From IMG/VR virus record IMGVR_UViG_3300029319_000017, positions 1 through 64,000 of that record: a stretch of 64,000 nt of DNA. One strand, 5' to 3'. The stretch is from a virus. A model generated the notes under the pieces. It saw only the letters and a program-made list of their open reading frames with translations. It was not told where the DNA came from and searched no databases. Both the position numbers and the translations under genes were made by a program. Of this stretch, positions 1 through 7,053 are shown piece after piece; position 1 is the stretch's first letter; each line of letters begins with the position of its first letter.

Positions 1-1
1 T

Positions 2-91
2 AAATTTTATCCAAGTCATGTAACAGAAGTAGATCATTTGGAAGAGTTTATAGAATTCTTAAAACATTGTAATGGATTTGAAATATGGTAG
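2..91 (+). CDS. C-terminal end of a protein cut by the window edge
   Basis: This frame is open from the first bases and stops at a TAG at 89-91, giving about 29 residues ending in CNGFEIW. No start codon lies inside the window, so it is the tail of a gene that begins upstream. Its stop overlaps the start of the next small gene (ATG at 85), the same compact packing as the genes after it. The acidic, helix-like sequence is too short to assign to a family. Confidence 0.5.
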   Translation, partial: KFYPSHVTEVDHLEEFIEFLKHCNGFEIW

Positions 92-183
92 AAACAGCAA
101 TCGTAAGCCTACTTGCAGGGATAGCAATAGGCTTTTATTTATGTATAATCGTTAATAATTGGATAAATGGAAATAACAAATAG
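85..183 (+). CDS. 32-residue single-pass membrane microprotein
   Basis: A short frame starts at ATG 85 and encodes 32 residues. Roughly residues 5-24 form one hydrophobic helix (IVSLLAGIAIGFYLCIIV), followed by a polar tail rich in Asn (NNWINGNNK). It overlaps the stop of the preceding gene by 7 bases and the start of the following gene by 17 bases, which fits a chain of tiny phage genes. Function is unknown. Small phage membrane peptides often modify the host envelope or block superinfection, but nothing here shows which. Confidence 0.45.
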   Translation: MVETAIVSLLAGIAIGFYLCIIVNNWINGNNK

Positions 184-334
184 AATCAAATGGTGGTTAC
201 TATTAAAAATAAGAGGTAGAAAAGCAGCTACCTCTTTTGCAATAGAAATGCAACTTGAATATCTTAAAAAATATGATCGCAAGAAAGAAAAATCTTGGCA
301 ATATTGGAATGATAGATGCATGAAACCATGGTAA
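167..334 (+). CDS. 55-residue basic, Trp-rich small protein
   Basis: The frame from ATG 167 encodes 55 residues with many Lys/Arg and five Trp (KWWLLLKIRGRK near the start, SWQYWNDR near the end). The early part could be an amphipathic or membrane-associated helix. It overlaps genes on both sides (85-183 and 328-465), which supports a real microgene chain. The family is not recognised. The composition suggests a membrane- or nucleic-acid-binding peptide, as an inference only. Confidence 0.45.
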   Translation: MEITNRIKWWLLLKIRGRKAATSFAIEMQLEYLKKYDRKKEKSWQYWNDRCMKPW

Positions 335-465
335 AACTTAAAATTATGGATGAATATTTATTACTAGACTGTGTTAGTGAGTGTTGCGGAGCACCAGCTA
401 ACTCAGATCAAATGATATGCTCGCAGTGTCATGAACATTGTGATGTATATTACGAAGAAAACTAA
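328..465 (+). CDS. Small zinc-ribbon protein (45 aa)
   Basis: A 45-residue frame has the cysteine layout SECCGAP followed about ten residues later by CSQCHEHC, a typical four-ligand zinc ribbon. Proteins this small with one ribbon are common in phage early regions and often bind nucleic acid or host transcription proteins, but the partner cannot be read from sequence. The ATG overlaps the previous gene by 7 bases. It is too small to be a full enzyme and is probably a structural or regulatory zinc-binding protein. Confidence 0.6.
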   Translation: MVKLKIMDEYLLLDCVSECCGAPANSDQMICSQCHEHCDVYYEEN

Positions 466-488
466 AATTAATTAAAAACCTTACAAAA

Positions 489-779
489 ATGTACACAGTA
501 ATTTATGAATGTGATTTACTAGGAGATCACACAGCGAATATCCTAGATCTATGTCAAATAGAAGAGCTAAAATTTAATAATGCATATGATGCAATATTAT
601 TTATTGAGGATTGTACAAATCCAATAACCAAGGTCGAGGAGATCATACCTTGGATGGCTAAGAATCAACAATACTTTAACGAGATTGAGCAAACAATAAT
701 GCCAATCAGTAAAGTAAAAGATGAAATAGCAAATATACATTTAATTACAAACACAAATGATTTCAAAACATTAATTTAA
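489..779 (+). CDS. Hypothetical acidic protein, 96 aa
   Basis: The 96-residue acidic protein begins MYTVIYECDLLG after an A-rich leader (TTAAAAACCTTACAAAA) without a Shine-Dalgarno site. It has no signal peptide, membrane segment or recognised motif. The alternating beta-like start and helical middle (EEIIPWMAKNQQYFNEIEQ) suggest a small alpha/beta fold. It lies between the zinc-ribbon microgene and the 206-aa protein and is probably transcribed with them. Function unknown. Confidence 0.6.
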   Translation: MYTVIYECDLLGDHTANILDLCQIEELKFNNAYDAILFIEDCTNPITKVEEIIPWMAKNQQYFNEIEQTIMPISKVKDEIANIHLITNTNDFKTLI

Positions 780-798
780 ATATAAAAACAAGAATATT

Positions 799-1419
799 AT
801 GGAAAATAATCTTAATAGCGGCACAATAGAGGCCCTAACGCCAGGAAGCACACTGTTAATAAGTGCAAGACAAGTATCAGAAGGTACCAAAGTTCAATTA
901 GAATTTGCAGAGAAAATTAGTTCAGGTCCAAATAAACCAGTTAGTGCATTAGCATTATTAAATGCTAGTGATTCTAGATTTAGTTCTGGTGCTAGAAGAG
1001 CATGGATGACTGTAGAACCATCAGATGCAGGTAAAGCATTAGGTATTGATTTTACAGATGCAAATGAAAATTGGTATGAAACGGAAAAAGGTTTGATGTT
1101 GGATTTAAATATACTAAATCCAAGTGTAGATCTTAATGGAGTAGAATACTTCTTTAAGATGTATATTACAGAATCAACTGAAGGTACTGAATGGGAATTA
1201 GAAAATATAGAGAAAGCTGCAAAAAGAGCAGGTAAAGATGGTGATTACATCACACATGGAGGTGCATATATTTTCTCAAGAGGTAAAGTTGACCTATTTA
1301 AGAAAGGTCAAGAGGTTACTCACACAATGTTGGAAGCAGATACTGTACAAACGCAAGTTACTGCTAATCAAGGAGTTACAGCCGAGAAGGTTGATAAACT
1401 TGAGGATATAATTGGATAG
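799..1419 (+). CDS. Hypothetical beta-rich protein, 206 aa, end of first transcription unit
   Basis: The 206-residue soluble protein is rich in Ser, Ala and Glu. Residues 15-130 look beta-rich (STLLISARQVSEGTKVQLEFAE as the start of a barrel-like region), and the C-terminus is helical and acidic. An OB-like nucleic-acid-binding fold is possible but no defining motif is visible, and a separate SSB candidate lies at 9069-9836. It is the last gene before the promoter/terminator gap at 1420-1581. Family not recognised. Confidence 0.65.
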   Translation: MENNLNSGTIEALTPGSTLLISARQVSEGTKVQLEFAEKISSGPNKPVSALALLNASDSRFSSGARRAWMTVEPSDAGKALGIDFTDANENWYETEKGLMLDLNILNPSVDLNGVEYFFKMYITESTEGTEWELENIEKAAKRAGKDGDYITHGGAYIFSRGKVDLFKKGQEVTHTMLEADTVQTQVTANQGVTAEKVDKLEDIIG

Positions 1420-1445
1420 TATAAATAATTTGTTTATAACACTTG

Positions 1446-1473
1446 TTTGTTATAATAAATTTATTTATATTTG
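1446..1473 (+). promoter_or_regulatory. Bacteroidota-type promoter (-33 TTTG, -7 TATATTTG)
   Basis: The -7 element TATATTTG at 1466-1473 matches the Bacteroidota primary sigma consensus TAnnTTTG exactly. A TTTG at 1446-1449 sits 16 bases upstream, in the -33 position. Transcription would start near 1480. The -33 box overlaps a 7-bp hairpin (TTATAAC 1434-1440 with GTTATAA 1449-1455), which could be an operator or the end of the upstream transcript. The promoter would drive the DNA polymerase operon with host RNA polymerase. Confidence 0.6.
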
Positions 1474-1479
1474 TATGGT

Positions 1480-1577
1480 ATTACAGATTAGTAGTACTCC
1501 TACAATCTAATTATAAACCAATCAAATGTGTGTAAGTAGGGTGACATTTTAGGAATGAGTGTCACCCTATTATTTTT
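1480..1577 (+). ncRNA. Candidate leader RNA or small RNA upstream of the DNA polymerase operon
   Basis: From the predicted start near 1480 the RNA would begin with a hairpin (AGATT plus GTAG at 1485-1494 pairing with CTAC plus AATCT at 1500-1508, one bulged A). It would end with the strong hairpin at 1537-1569 and a U-rich tail. The gap has no plausible ORF. It could be a free small RNA of about 95 nt or an attenuator limiting read-through into the polymerase operon at 1582. No known riboswitch or ribozyme was recognised. Confidence 0.4.
1537..1577 (+). terminator. Intrinsic terminator or attenuator hairpin
   Basis: TAGGGTGACA at 1537-1546 pairs perfectly over 10 bp with TGTCACCCTA at 1560-1569, with a 13-base loop, and TTATTTTT follows. 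This is a classic Rho-independent terminator shape. It ends only four bases before the ATG at 1582, so it acts either as the end of a leader RNA or as an attenuator in front of the replication operon. Confidence 0.7.
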
Positions 1578-1581
1578 ATAA

Positions 1582-1785
1582 ATGTTTAAGCTTAATGTTA
1601 TGGGACATATGAAAGAACTGTCTCAGATGGTCGAGGATGGATCATTTGAGCAAGAATTTATGCCTTTATATGAACAAGCTATGAGAGAAGGATACTCTTT
1701 TGTAACTTTTTATGGTAAGGCTTATCCAATTGACTATGCAGATGCATTAGTCAGCATATACAGAAAGACAAAAACACAAAAATAA
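1582..1785 (+). CDS. Hypothetical protein, 67 aa, first gene of the polymerase operon
   Basis: The 67-residue protein is mostly helical (MKELSQMVEDGSFEQEFMP), followed by a short beta/helix part (GYSFVTFYGKAYPIDYADAL). It starts four bases after a terminator-like hairpin and ends six bases before the DNA polymerase gene, so the two are probably co-translated. No family is recognised. Position suggests a small partner or regulator of the polymerase, as inference only. Confidence 0.55.
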   Translation: MFKLNVMGHMKELSQMVEDGSFEQEFMPLYEQAMREGYSFVTFYGKAYPIDYADALVSIYRKTKTQK

Positions 1786-1791
1786 AAACAT

Positions 1792-3684
1792 ATGATCTAT
1801 TATATTGGAAATAAAAGAGTCGTTGACGGCAAATGTTTTGAATACACAGACATGGAGTCAGCGGTTAAATACTTACAAGAACAGGCAATCTTGGGTGTAG
1901 ATACAGAAACAGAAGGTATGGACTTTACTTGTAAGAAAATGATAATGTTTCAAATTGGTGATGGTACAAATCAATATGTAATTGATACAAGATCAGAATC
2001 AATTGAGCCTTTACGAGATATATTAGAAAGCAAAAAAATCATAAAAATATTGCATAATGCTAAATTTGACTATAAATTCATCAAGAAATGGGCTAATATA
2101 GAGCTATCTGGTATTTATGATACATTTTTAGTAGAAAGAATAATACATTGTGGTAAAAAAGGTCAAAAATATGGGCTAAAAGACTTAGTTCTTAATTATC
2201 TAGAAGAAGAATTAGATAAAGAACCAAGAAATAAGTTCGTTAATCTACAAGGTGCACCGTATACAGATGTACAAATACAGTATGGTGCTAAAGATGTAGA
2301 ATATCTAATTAAACTAAGAGAGTTTCAGTTACCGCAAATAAAATCAAATAATTTAGAAGAGGTTCAAATACTAGAAAACGAAGCTGTATTGGCATTTGCT
2401 GATATAGAATATAATGGACTAGATTTGGATCAAAATGCATGGTTAAAACTAGACAGGGTAAATGCAGATAAAGCAAAAGAGTATTTTAATGACTTGGATA
2501 ATGCAGTGTTGCAAGATCCCAGACTCCAACCATTTGTACTTAAATATGTACAGGGTAATTTGTTTGAAAGTCAAGATACTTTGAGAAAAGTTGGTGTGAA
2601 TTGGGACTCGCCTATACAAGTATTAAAAGTTTTTAAGAAACTGATACCAGATCTTGAAAATGTTAATGGTAAAGAATTATATAAACATAGAAGATATGGC
2701 TTAGTTAGCAAATATATACGATACAAAGAATATATGAAACTTTGTACATCGTATGGTAAACCATTTTTTAAATACTTAAAAGGTGATGGTAAAATTCACA
2801 CTAACTTTAATCAAATATTAGATACTGGTCGTGTTAGTTCTAGTTATCCTAACATGCAACAAATTCCTGCTGATAACAGCTTTAGAAATTGTTTCATAGC
2901 TCCTGAAGGCTGGTCTTTTGTAAGTTCAGATTACACAAGTCAAGAATTGAATGTTATAGCCTTTGGTTCTAAAGATCCTGTTTGGATACAAGCATTAGAA
3001 GATGGACAAGATCTTCACAGTGTTTGTGCTGAACTAGTTTATAAGCAGAAATGGAGTGAGGCTGCTGAAGATGATTGCGCTTACGTTCGGGGGAAAGTTA
3101 AGTGTGAATGTCCTCAGCACCAAACTCTTAGAAACAATGTAAAAGCTATTAACTTTGGTTTGGCTTATGGTATGGGCCCACATAAACTAGCAGATACATT
3201 GCAAATAAGTAAAGATCAAGCTACAAAATTAATAGAAGAGTATTTTAAGGCTTTTCCTTCTATCAAAGGGTTCTTAGAAAGACTAGGTAACTTTGGTAAA
3301 CAATATGGATATATAAAAACTTTTCCACCTTTTAATAGAAAGAGATGGTTTAGTACATGGTATCCTAAAATTTGGAACAATAAGTCTTCTATGATGGAGA
3401 TTGGTAGTATTGAGCGTGCTTCTAAAAACACACCAATACAAGGTGCAAGTGCAGACATGACTAAACTAGCATTAATATATATTCACGAATACATAAAAGA
3501 GAATAATATTCCTGTTAAGATGGTAATGACTGTGCATGATCAGATTGATACTATATGTAATAATAGTTATACAAAAACATGGAAGAAGAAAATGACTGAA
3601 TTAATGGAAAAAGCTGCAAAAGTAGTAGTAACTAATGGCCTATTGAAAGCGGATACAAATATATCTAAAACATGGTCAAAATAA
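1792..3684 (+). CDS. Family A DNA polymerase with 3'-5' exonuclease
   Basis: This is the replicative phage DNA polymerase, 630 residues, compact for family A. The N-terminal proofreading exonuclease has DTET (D37, E39), NAKFD (89-93) and YGAKD (164-168). The polymerase domain has motif A SSDYTSQELN (D380), motif B RNNVKAINFGLAYG (R447, K451, Y459) and motif C TVHDQID (H582, D583). Motif C has Gln where HDE is usual, but the catalytic Asp is kept. A Cys/His cluster (C429, C438, C440, H443) lies between motifs A and B and may bind zinc. It works with the helicase, primase and SSB downstream. Confidence 0.93.
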   Translation: MIYYIGNKRVVDGKCFEYTDMESAVKYLQEQAILGVDTETEGMDFTCKKMIMFQIGDGTNQYVIDTRSESIEPLRDILESKKIIKILHNAKFDYKFIKKWANIELSGIYDTFLVERIIHCGKKGQKYGLKDLVLNYLEEELDKEPRNKFVNLQGAPYTDVQIQYGAKDVEYLIKLREFQLPQIKSNNLEEVQILENEAVLAFADIEYNGLDLDQNAWLKLDRVNADKAKEYFNDLDNAVLQDPRLQPFVLKYVQGNLFESQDTLRKVGVNWDSPIQVLKVFKKLIPDLENVNGKELYKHRRYGLVSKYIRYKEYMKLCTSYGKPFFKYLKGDGKIHTNFNQILDTGRVSSSYPNMQQIPADNSFRNCFIAPEGWSFVSSDYTSQELNVIAFGSKDPVWIQALEDGQDLHSVCAELVYKQKWSEAAEDDCAYVRGKVKCECPQHQTLRNNVKAINFGLAYGMGPHKLADTLQISKDQATKLIEEYFKAFPSIKGFLERLGNFGKQYGYIKTFPPFNRKRWFSTWYPKIWNNKSSMMEIGSIERASKNTPIQGASADMTKLALIYIHEYIKENNIPVKMVMTVHDQIDTICNNSYTKTWKKKMTELMEKAAKVVVTNGLLKADTNISKTWSK

Positions 3685-3692
3685 TATAAATT

Positions 3693-4142
3693 ATGAAATA
3701 CGAAATAAATAAAGGACATCCAAGATACAAAGAAGCTATGCATATGATAGAAATTATGTGTAGAGCATTAGGAGTTAAAAAGGGTAATTTAATGGATTCA
3801 ACTCGTACAAGACATTTAGTTGATTATAGACGTATTTGTTATGTATTGTTAATGCAAAAGTTACAACTGCCTTTGCTACATATAGCTGGATATTTTGATA
3901 AGGATCATGCTACTGTACGACATGGTATTATGCAGCATGAAGATTTTTATCAATATGATAAAGACTATAGAGTACAGTTTGATTATGTTAAAACTATTGT
4001 AGATAAAAATGAGTATGTAGAAGAAGATGTTTATGATGTAATTAATAACTTATTATTAAGAGTAGAAATATTAGAAAGTAAATTAAAAAAAGTACAGCGT
4101 GGCCGTGCAATAGCATATGAAAAGGTAGCAGCTGGCGATTAA
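3693..4142 (+). CDS. Stand-alone DnaA domain IV-like DNA-binding protein
   Basis: The 149-residue protein resembles only the C-terminal DNA-binding domain of bacterial DnaA. Residues 38-80 read RTRHLVDYRRICYVLL and then GYFDKDHATVRHGIM, where DHATVRHG (71-78) matches the DnaA-box-binding signature DHSTVLHA. There is no Walker ATPase. A coiled-coil-like tail follows (residues 115-140). By analogy it may bind DnaA-box-like sites at a phage origin, or occupy host boxes to block host initiation. It sits nine bases after the polymerase gene. Confidence 0.75.
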   Translation: MKYEINKGHPRYKEAMHMIEIMCRALGVKKGNLMDSTRTRHLVDYRRICYVLLMQKLQLPLLHIAGYFDKDHATVRHGIMQHEDFYQYDKDYRVQFDYVKTIVDKNEYVEEDVYDVINNLLLRVEILESKLKKVQRGRAIAYEKVAAGD

Positions 4143-4152
4143 AAATTAAATT

Positions 4153-4395
4153 ATGAAATCATTTTACACAAAAGAAATAAACGATTGGGTGCTAAATATA
4201 GCATATACATATGTACCAGCAATACCGTATTCTGATATAGGAAGCACTGTAGAGGTAGAAACTGTGAACTTAGAAAACAAAGAAAGCAATAACGCATTAC
4301 AAGTATTTGAAATATCAGATTTTTTGTATGAGTTTTGTCCCAATGAAATGTATGAATTAGAAAAAGAAATAACTGAATACCATGAAGATAATTAA
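4153..4395 (+). CDS. Hypothetical acidic protein, 80 aa
   Basis: The 80-residue, strongly acidic protein ends EKEITEYHEDN. It has no membrane segment or recognisable motif. Its last 14 bases overlap the helicase gene that starts at 4382, implying translational coupling, so it may be a small partner of that helicase. An acidic, possibly DNA-mimicking role is conceivable but unsupported. Confidence 0.55.
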   Translation: MKSFYTKEINDWVLNIAYTYVPAIPYSDIGSTVEVETVNLENKESNNALQVFEISDFLYEFCPNEMYELEKEITEYHEDN

Positions 4396-5581
4396 AACAA
4401 TGAGTAACTGTATAGAAATAAAAGATAAAGAACAGAAAAAAGCACTAAATGCGTGGGCTAAAGCTGGGTTTAAAGGGTCTGTAATTGCAGGTACTGGTTT
4501 TGGTAAGTCTCGTGTTGGTGTACTAGCCGTGGGTGAAACCTTAAGGAGAAACGAAGCGGCTAGAGGTATAGTTTTGGTACCTACAATACAATTGCAAGAA
4601 CAGTTTGAAGAAGAGTTTCACAAATGGAAGTATGATGATGTTCTAGATCGCGTTGATATTGTTTGTTATCAGTCTGCTTATAAATTACAAGAACAGTTTT
4701 ATAATATTGTAGTAGCAGATGAGATACATCTAGGCTTAAGTACAGAGCACTACAAATTCTTTGAGAACAATACATACGACAGATTACTGTGTATGACAGC
4801 AACTCAACCAGAAGAATTAGAATACAAAGCAAAGTTAATAACCCTTGCGCCTGTAGTTTATGAGTTAAGTTTAGATGAATGTGTAGGACTAGGACTAGTA
4901 TCTCCTTATGAGATCTACTGTGTGCCTGTAGAGCTAACAGCTGAAGAAGCTGCAGACTACAAAAAAGCAAATAACATGTTTGTTCACTATAAATATAAGT
5001 TAGGACAATTTGATGCTTTTAATGAGGCCAAAAGAATTATAGCTAGTAGTAGCGCACCTGGACATGAAAAACAATGGGCTGTGCTATTTTACAGAGCTAT
5101 AAGACAGCGTAAAGCTATAGTAGATTTTGCAATTAATAAAATTACTGCTATACAAAAGATAGTTCTTACTAATGTAAACAAAAGAATATTAACATTTTCT
5201 GGTGCTAATGATTTTACAGATCAAATCTGTGATGCATTGTCACCTCTTGCATTATCTTATCATTCTAAGAAAACTAAAAAGCAAAAAGAAGAAGCTTTGA
5301 GTTCATTTAGAAATAAAAAAGTCAATGTTTTGTGCTCTACAAAAGCATTAAACCAAGGCTTTGATGTACCTGATGCAGATTATGGTATTATATCTGGTTT
5401 GACTAGTAAGTCTTTGACTATGATCCAGCGTGTAGGACGTTTACTACGTTTTCAAGAAGAAAAAGTGGGTAAAATTGTTGTATTATATATAAAAGATACA
5501 CAGGAAGAGAAGTGGTTAAAGTCTGCAGTAAAAGGTCTAACTAATGTCAAATGGATTGACAAAATAAATGAAATAAATTAG
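4382..5581 (+). CDS. Superfamily 2 DNA/RNA helicase
   Basis: A 399-residue SF2 helicase of the compact UvsW/Ssl2-like type. Motif I is GTGFGKS (37-43), motif II is DEIH (113-116), motif III is MTAT (138-141), and motif VI is QRVGRLLR near residue 348. The second RecA domain contains SGANDFTDQICDAL and STKALNQGFDVPDAD. It probably remodels recombination or replication intermediates and branched DNA. MSNCIEI, six codons on, is an alternative start that would remove the overlap with the preceding gene. Confidence 0.88.
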   Translation: MKIIKTMSNCIEIKDKEQKKALNAWAKAGFKGSVIAGTGFGKSRVGVLAVGETLRRNEAARGIVLVPTIQLQEQFEEEFHKWKYDDVLDRVDIVCYQSAYKLQEQFYNIVVADEIHLGLSTEHYKFFENNTYDRLLCMTATQPEELEYKAKLITLAPVVYELSLDECVGLGLVSPYEIYCVPVELTAEEAADYKKANNMFVHYKYKLGQFDAFNEAKRIIASSSAPGHEKQWAVLFYRAIRQRKAIVDFAINKITAIQKIVLTNVNKRILTFSGANDFTDQICDALSPLALSYHSKKTKKQKEEALSSFRNKKVNVLCSTKALNQGFDVPDADYGIISGLTSKSLTMIQRVGRLLRFQEEKVGKIVVLYIKDTQEEKWLKSAVKGLTNVKWIDKINEIN

Positions 5582-5582
5582 G

Positions 5583-6122
5583 ATGAAATTAGAAATTGAT
5601 TTATCTTTACTAAAGGATATAGGCTTAAGTCCAAACGAATATATATTTCTCTATTGTGTGCATAGAAAAGCATACAATTATTTTAATAGCGAGTACCATC
5701 CAGTACAATTACAAGATAACGGATGGATTGTTTACGGTGAAGACGTTACTAAACACGTTATACAACAAAAATTTAGAGATCTATTCGTTAGTGACACAGA
5801 TGCTATGTTTGCAGAACTGTGTGCTGCATACCCTTTTAAAGTAGAATCCCCCACTCGTGGTGCACGGGTTCTACATGCAAAGGATCCAAAAGCAGCTAGC
5901 AACAAAAAAGCTAGAAATAAATATAAAAAGATTGTAGGTAACAAACCACATTTGCATAGACATATTATGCAATGTTTACAGTTACAACTTTCGCATGAGA
6001 AAGATAACTTGGGTTACCTACAAAACTTTGAAACTTGGATTAATAATCATACTTGGGAAAAGTATGAAGGTATGAACATAAAAGACATTAACGATGACAG
6101 AAGAATCACAAGACAGCTCTAG
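5583..6122 (+). CDS. Replication initiator or helicase-loader candidate, 179 aa
   Basis: The N-terminal part (LSLLKDIGLSPNEYIFLY) resembles the winged-helix start of phage replication proteins. The C-terminal NLGYLQNFETWINNHTWEKY matches the pattern of helicase-loader and replisome-organiser proteins (a Leu/Asn-rich stretch, then TWINxxxWE). The middle is basic (KKARNKYKKI). Its end overlaps the DnaB-like helicase gene by 29 bases, fitting a loader translated together with its helicase. The assignment rests on pattern and context, not a catalytic motif. Confidence 0.5.
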   Translation: MKLEIDLSLLKDIGLSPNEYIFLYCVHRKAYNYFNSEYHPVQLQDNGWIVYGEDVTKHVIQQKFRDLFVSDTDAMFAELCAAYPFKVESPTRGARVLHAKDPKAASNKKARNKYKKIVGNKPHLHRHIMQCLQLQLSHEKDNLGYLQNFETWINNHTWEKYEGMNIKDINDDRRITRQL

Positions 6123-7053
6123 CTTATTTCAAGAAAGAGGTTTTCAAAGAATAGATAAGGCAGTTAATCAGTCGCTTAGTATTGTAAGAAATGCTATGCA
6201 TGGTAAACGAAGTGTCTATCCTACTAAATGGCCACGGTTAAATAAGAATTTACTTGGTGGTTTACAAGGTGGCAAGATGTATGTCATTGCTGGCCGTCCT
6301 GGCGTAGGTAAGTCTGCATTTAGCAATCAACTAGTGTTTGATTTATTAGATGTAAACTCAAACAAAGATATGATTGTATTGTATTGGAGTTTTGAGATGC
6401 CAGGTTATCAACAAGTTATGCGTAGTGCGTCTAAGAGTGTGAATAAGCAATTAGGCGATCTCTTATCTGTGGAGGCAAGACTAAAAGATGAAGAGTTCAA
6501 AGACTATGCCAACTCTGTGCAAAAGTTTAATAAATATCCTGTTTTCTTTAATAATATTCCACGTACTATGGAGTATATTAAACAAACTAACGAACAAGTA
6601 TTTATGAAATCTCCTAATGCACGAGTAGTCAATGTGTTTGACCACTCTAGGTTGATAAAAGGCCACAATGAACATACAGAACTACAGAAATTAAATGAGA
6701 TATCAAAAGGTTGCATGTGGATGCAGGCTAAAATGGATGTTATTAATATATTATTATCACAACTAAACAGAAACATAGAACAAGAGCATCGTGCTAAAAA
6801 TCAATACCAGCCACTCTTGACAGATCTATTTGGTGGTGACAGCATTGGTCAAGATGCCCATGTTGTAATGATATTAAACAGGCCATATGATATTTATGGT
6901 ATAACAAAAACATATTGTAATGAAGATCCTGTTGGATTACTTGCATGTCATATAGAAAAGAACCGTGATGGTTTACTAGGTATGATACCGTATGAAGCAG
7001 ACATGTCTACATTTACAATACAAGAACGTACAAAAAATGATACAAAAAGTTAG
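6094..7053 (+). CDS. DnaB-like replicative helicase (SF4)
   Basis: The 319-residue protein is a RecA-like SF4 core. Walker A is GRPGVGKS (67-74), followed by VLYWSFEMPG. The Walker B region is VVNVFDHSRLI, and motif H4 is ILLSQLNR followed by LFGGDSIGQDAHVVM. It is shorter than bacterial DnaB and lacks the N-terminal primase-interaction domain, as in several small phage helicases. It should unwind the fork ahead of the family A polymerase. It overlaps the upstream loader candidate and the downstream radical SAM gene (17 bases). Confidence 0.88.
   Translation: MTEESQDSSSLFQERGFQRIDKAVNQSLSIVRNAMHGKRSVYPTKWPRLNKNLLGGLQGGKMYVIAGRPGVGKSAFSNQLVFDLLDVNSNKDMIVLYWSFEMPGYQQVMRSASKSVNKQLGDLLSVEARLKDEEFKDYANSVQKFNKYPVFFNNIPRTMEYIKQTNEQVFMKSPNARVVNVFDHSRLIKGHNEHTELQKLNEISKGCMWMQAKMDVINILLSQLNRNIEQEHRAKNQYQPLLTDLFGGDSIGQDAHVVMILNRPYDIYGITKTYCNEDPVGLLACHIEKNRDGLLGMIPYEADMSTFTIQERTKNDTKS

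Noticed and set aside
139-321. 60-codon leftward frame at the left edge
   Set aside because: Runs against the overlapping rightward microgene chain and has a Phe/Ser-rich shadow composition.
4581-4970. 129-codon leftward frame inside the SF2 helicase gene
   Set aside because: Leu/His-rich reverse-frame translation over the helicase motifs; a shadow.
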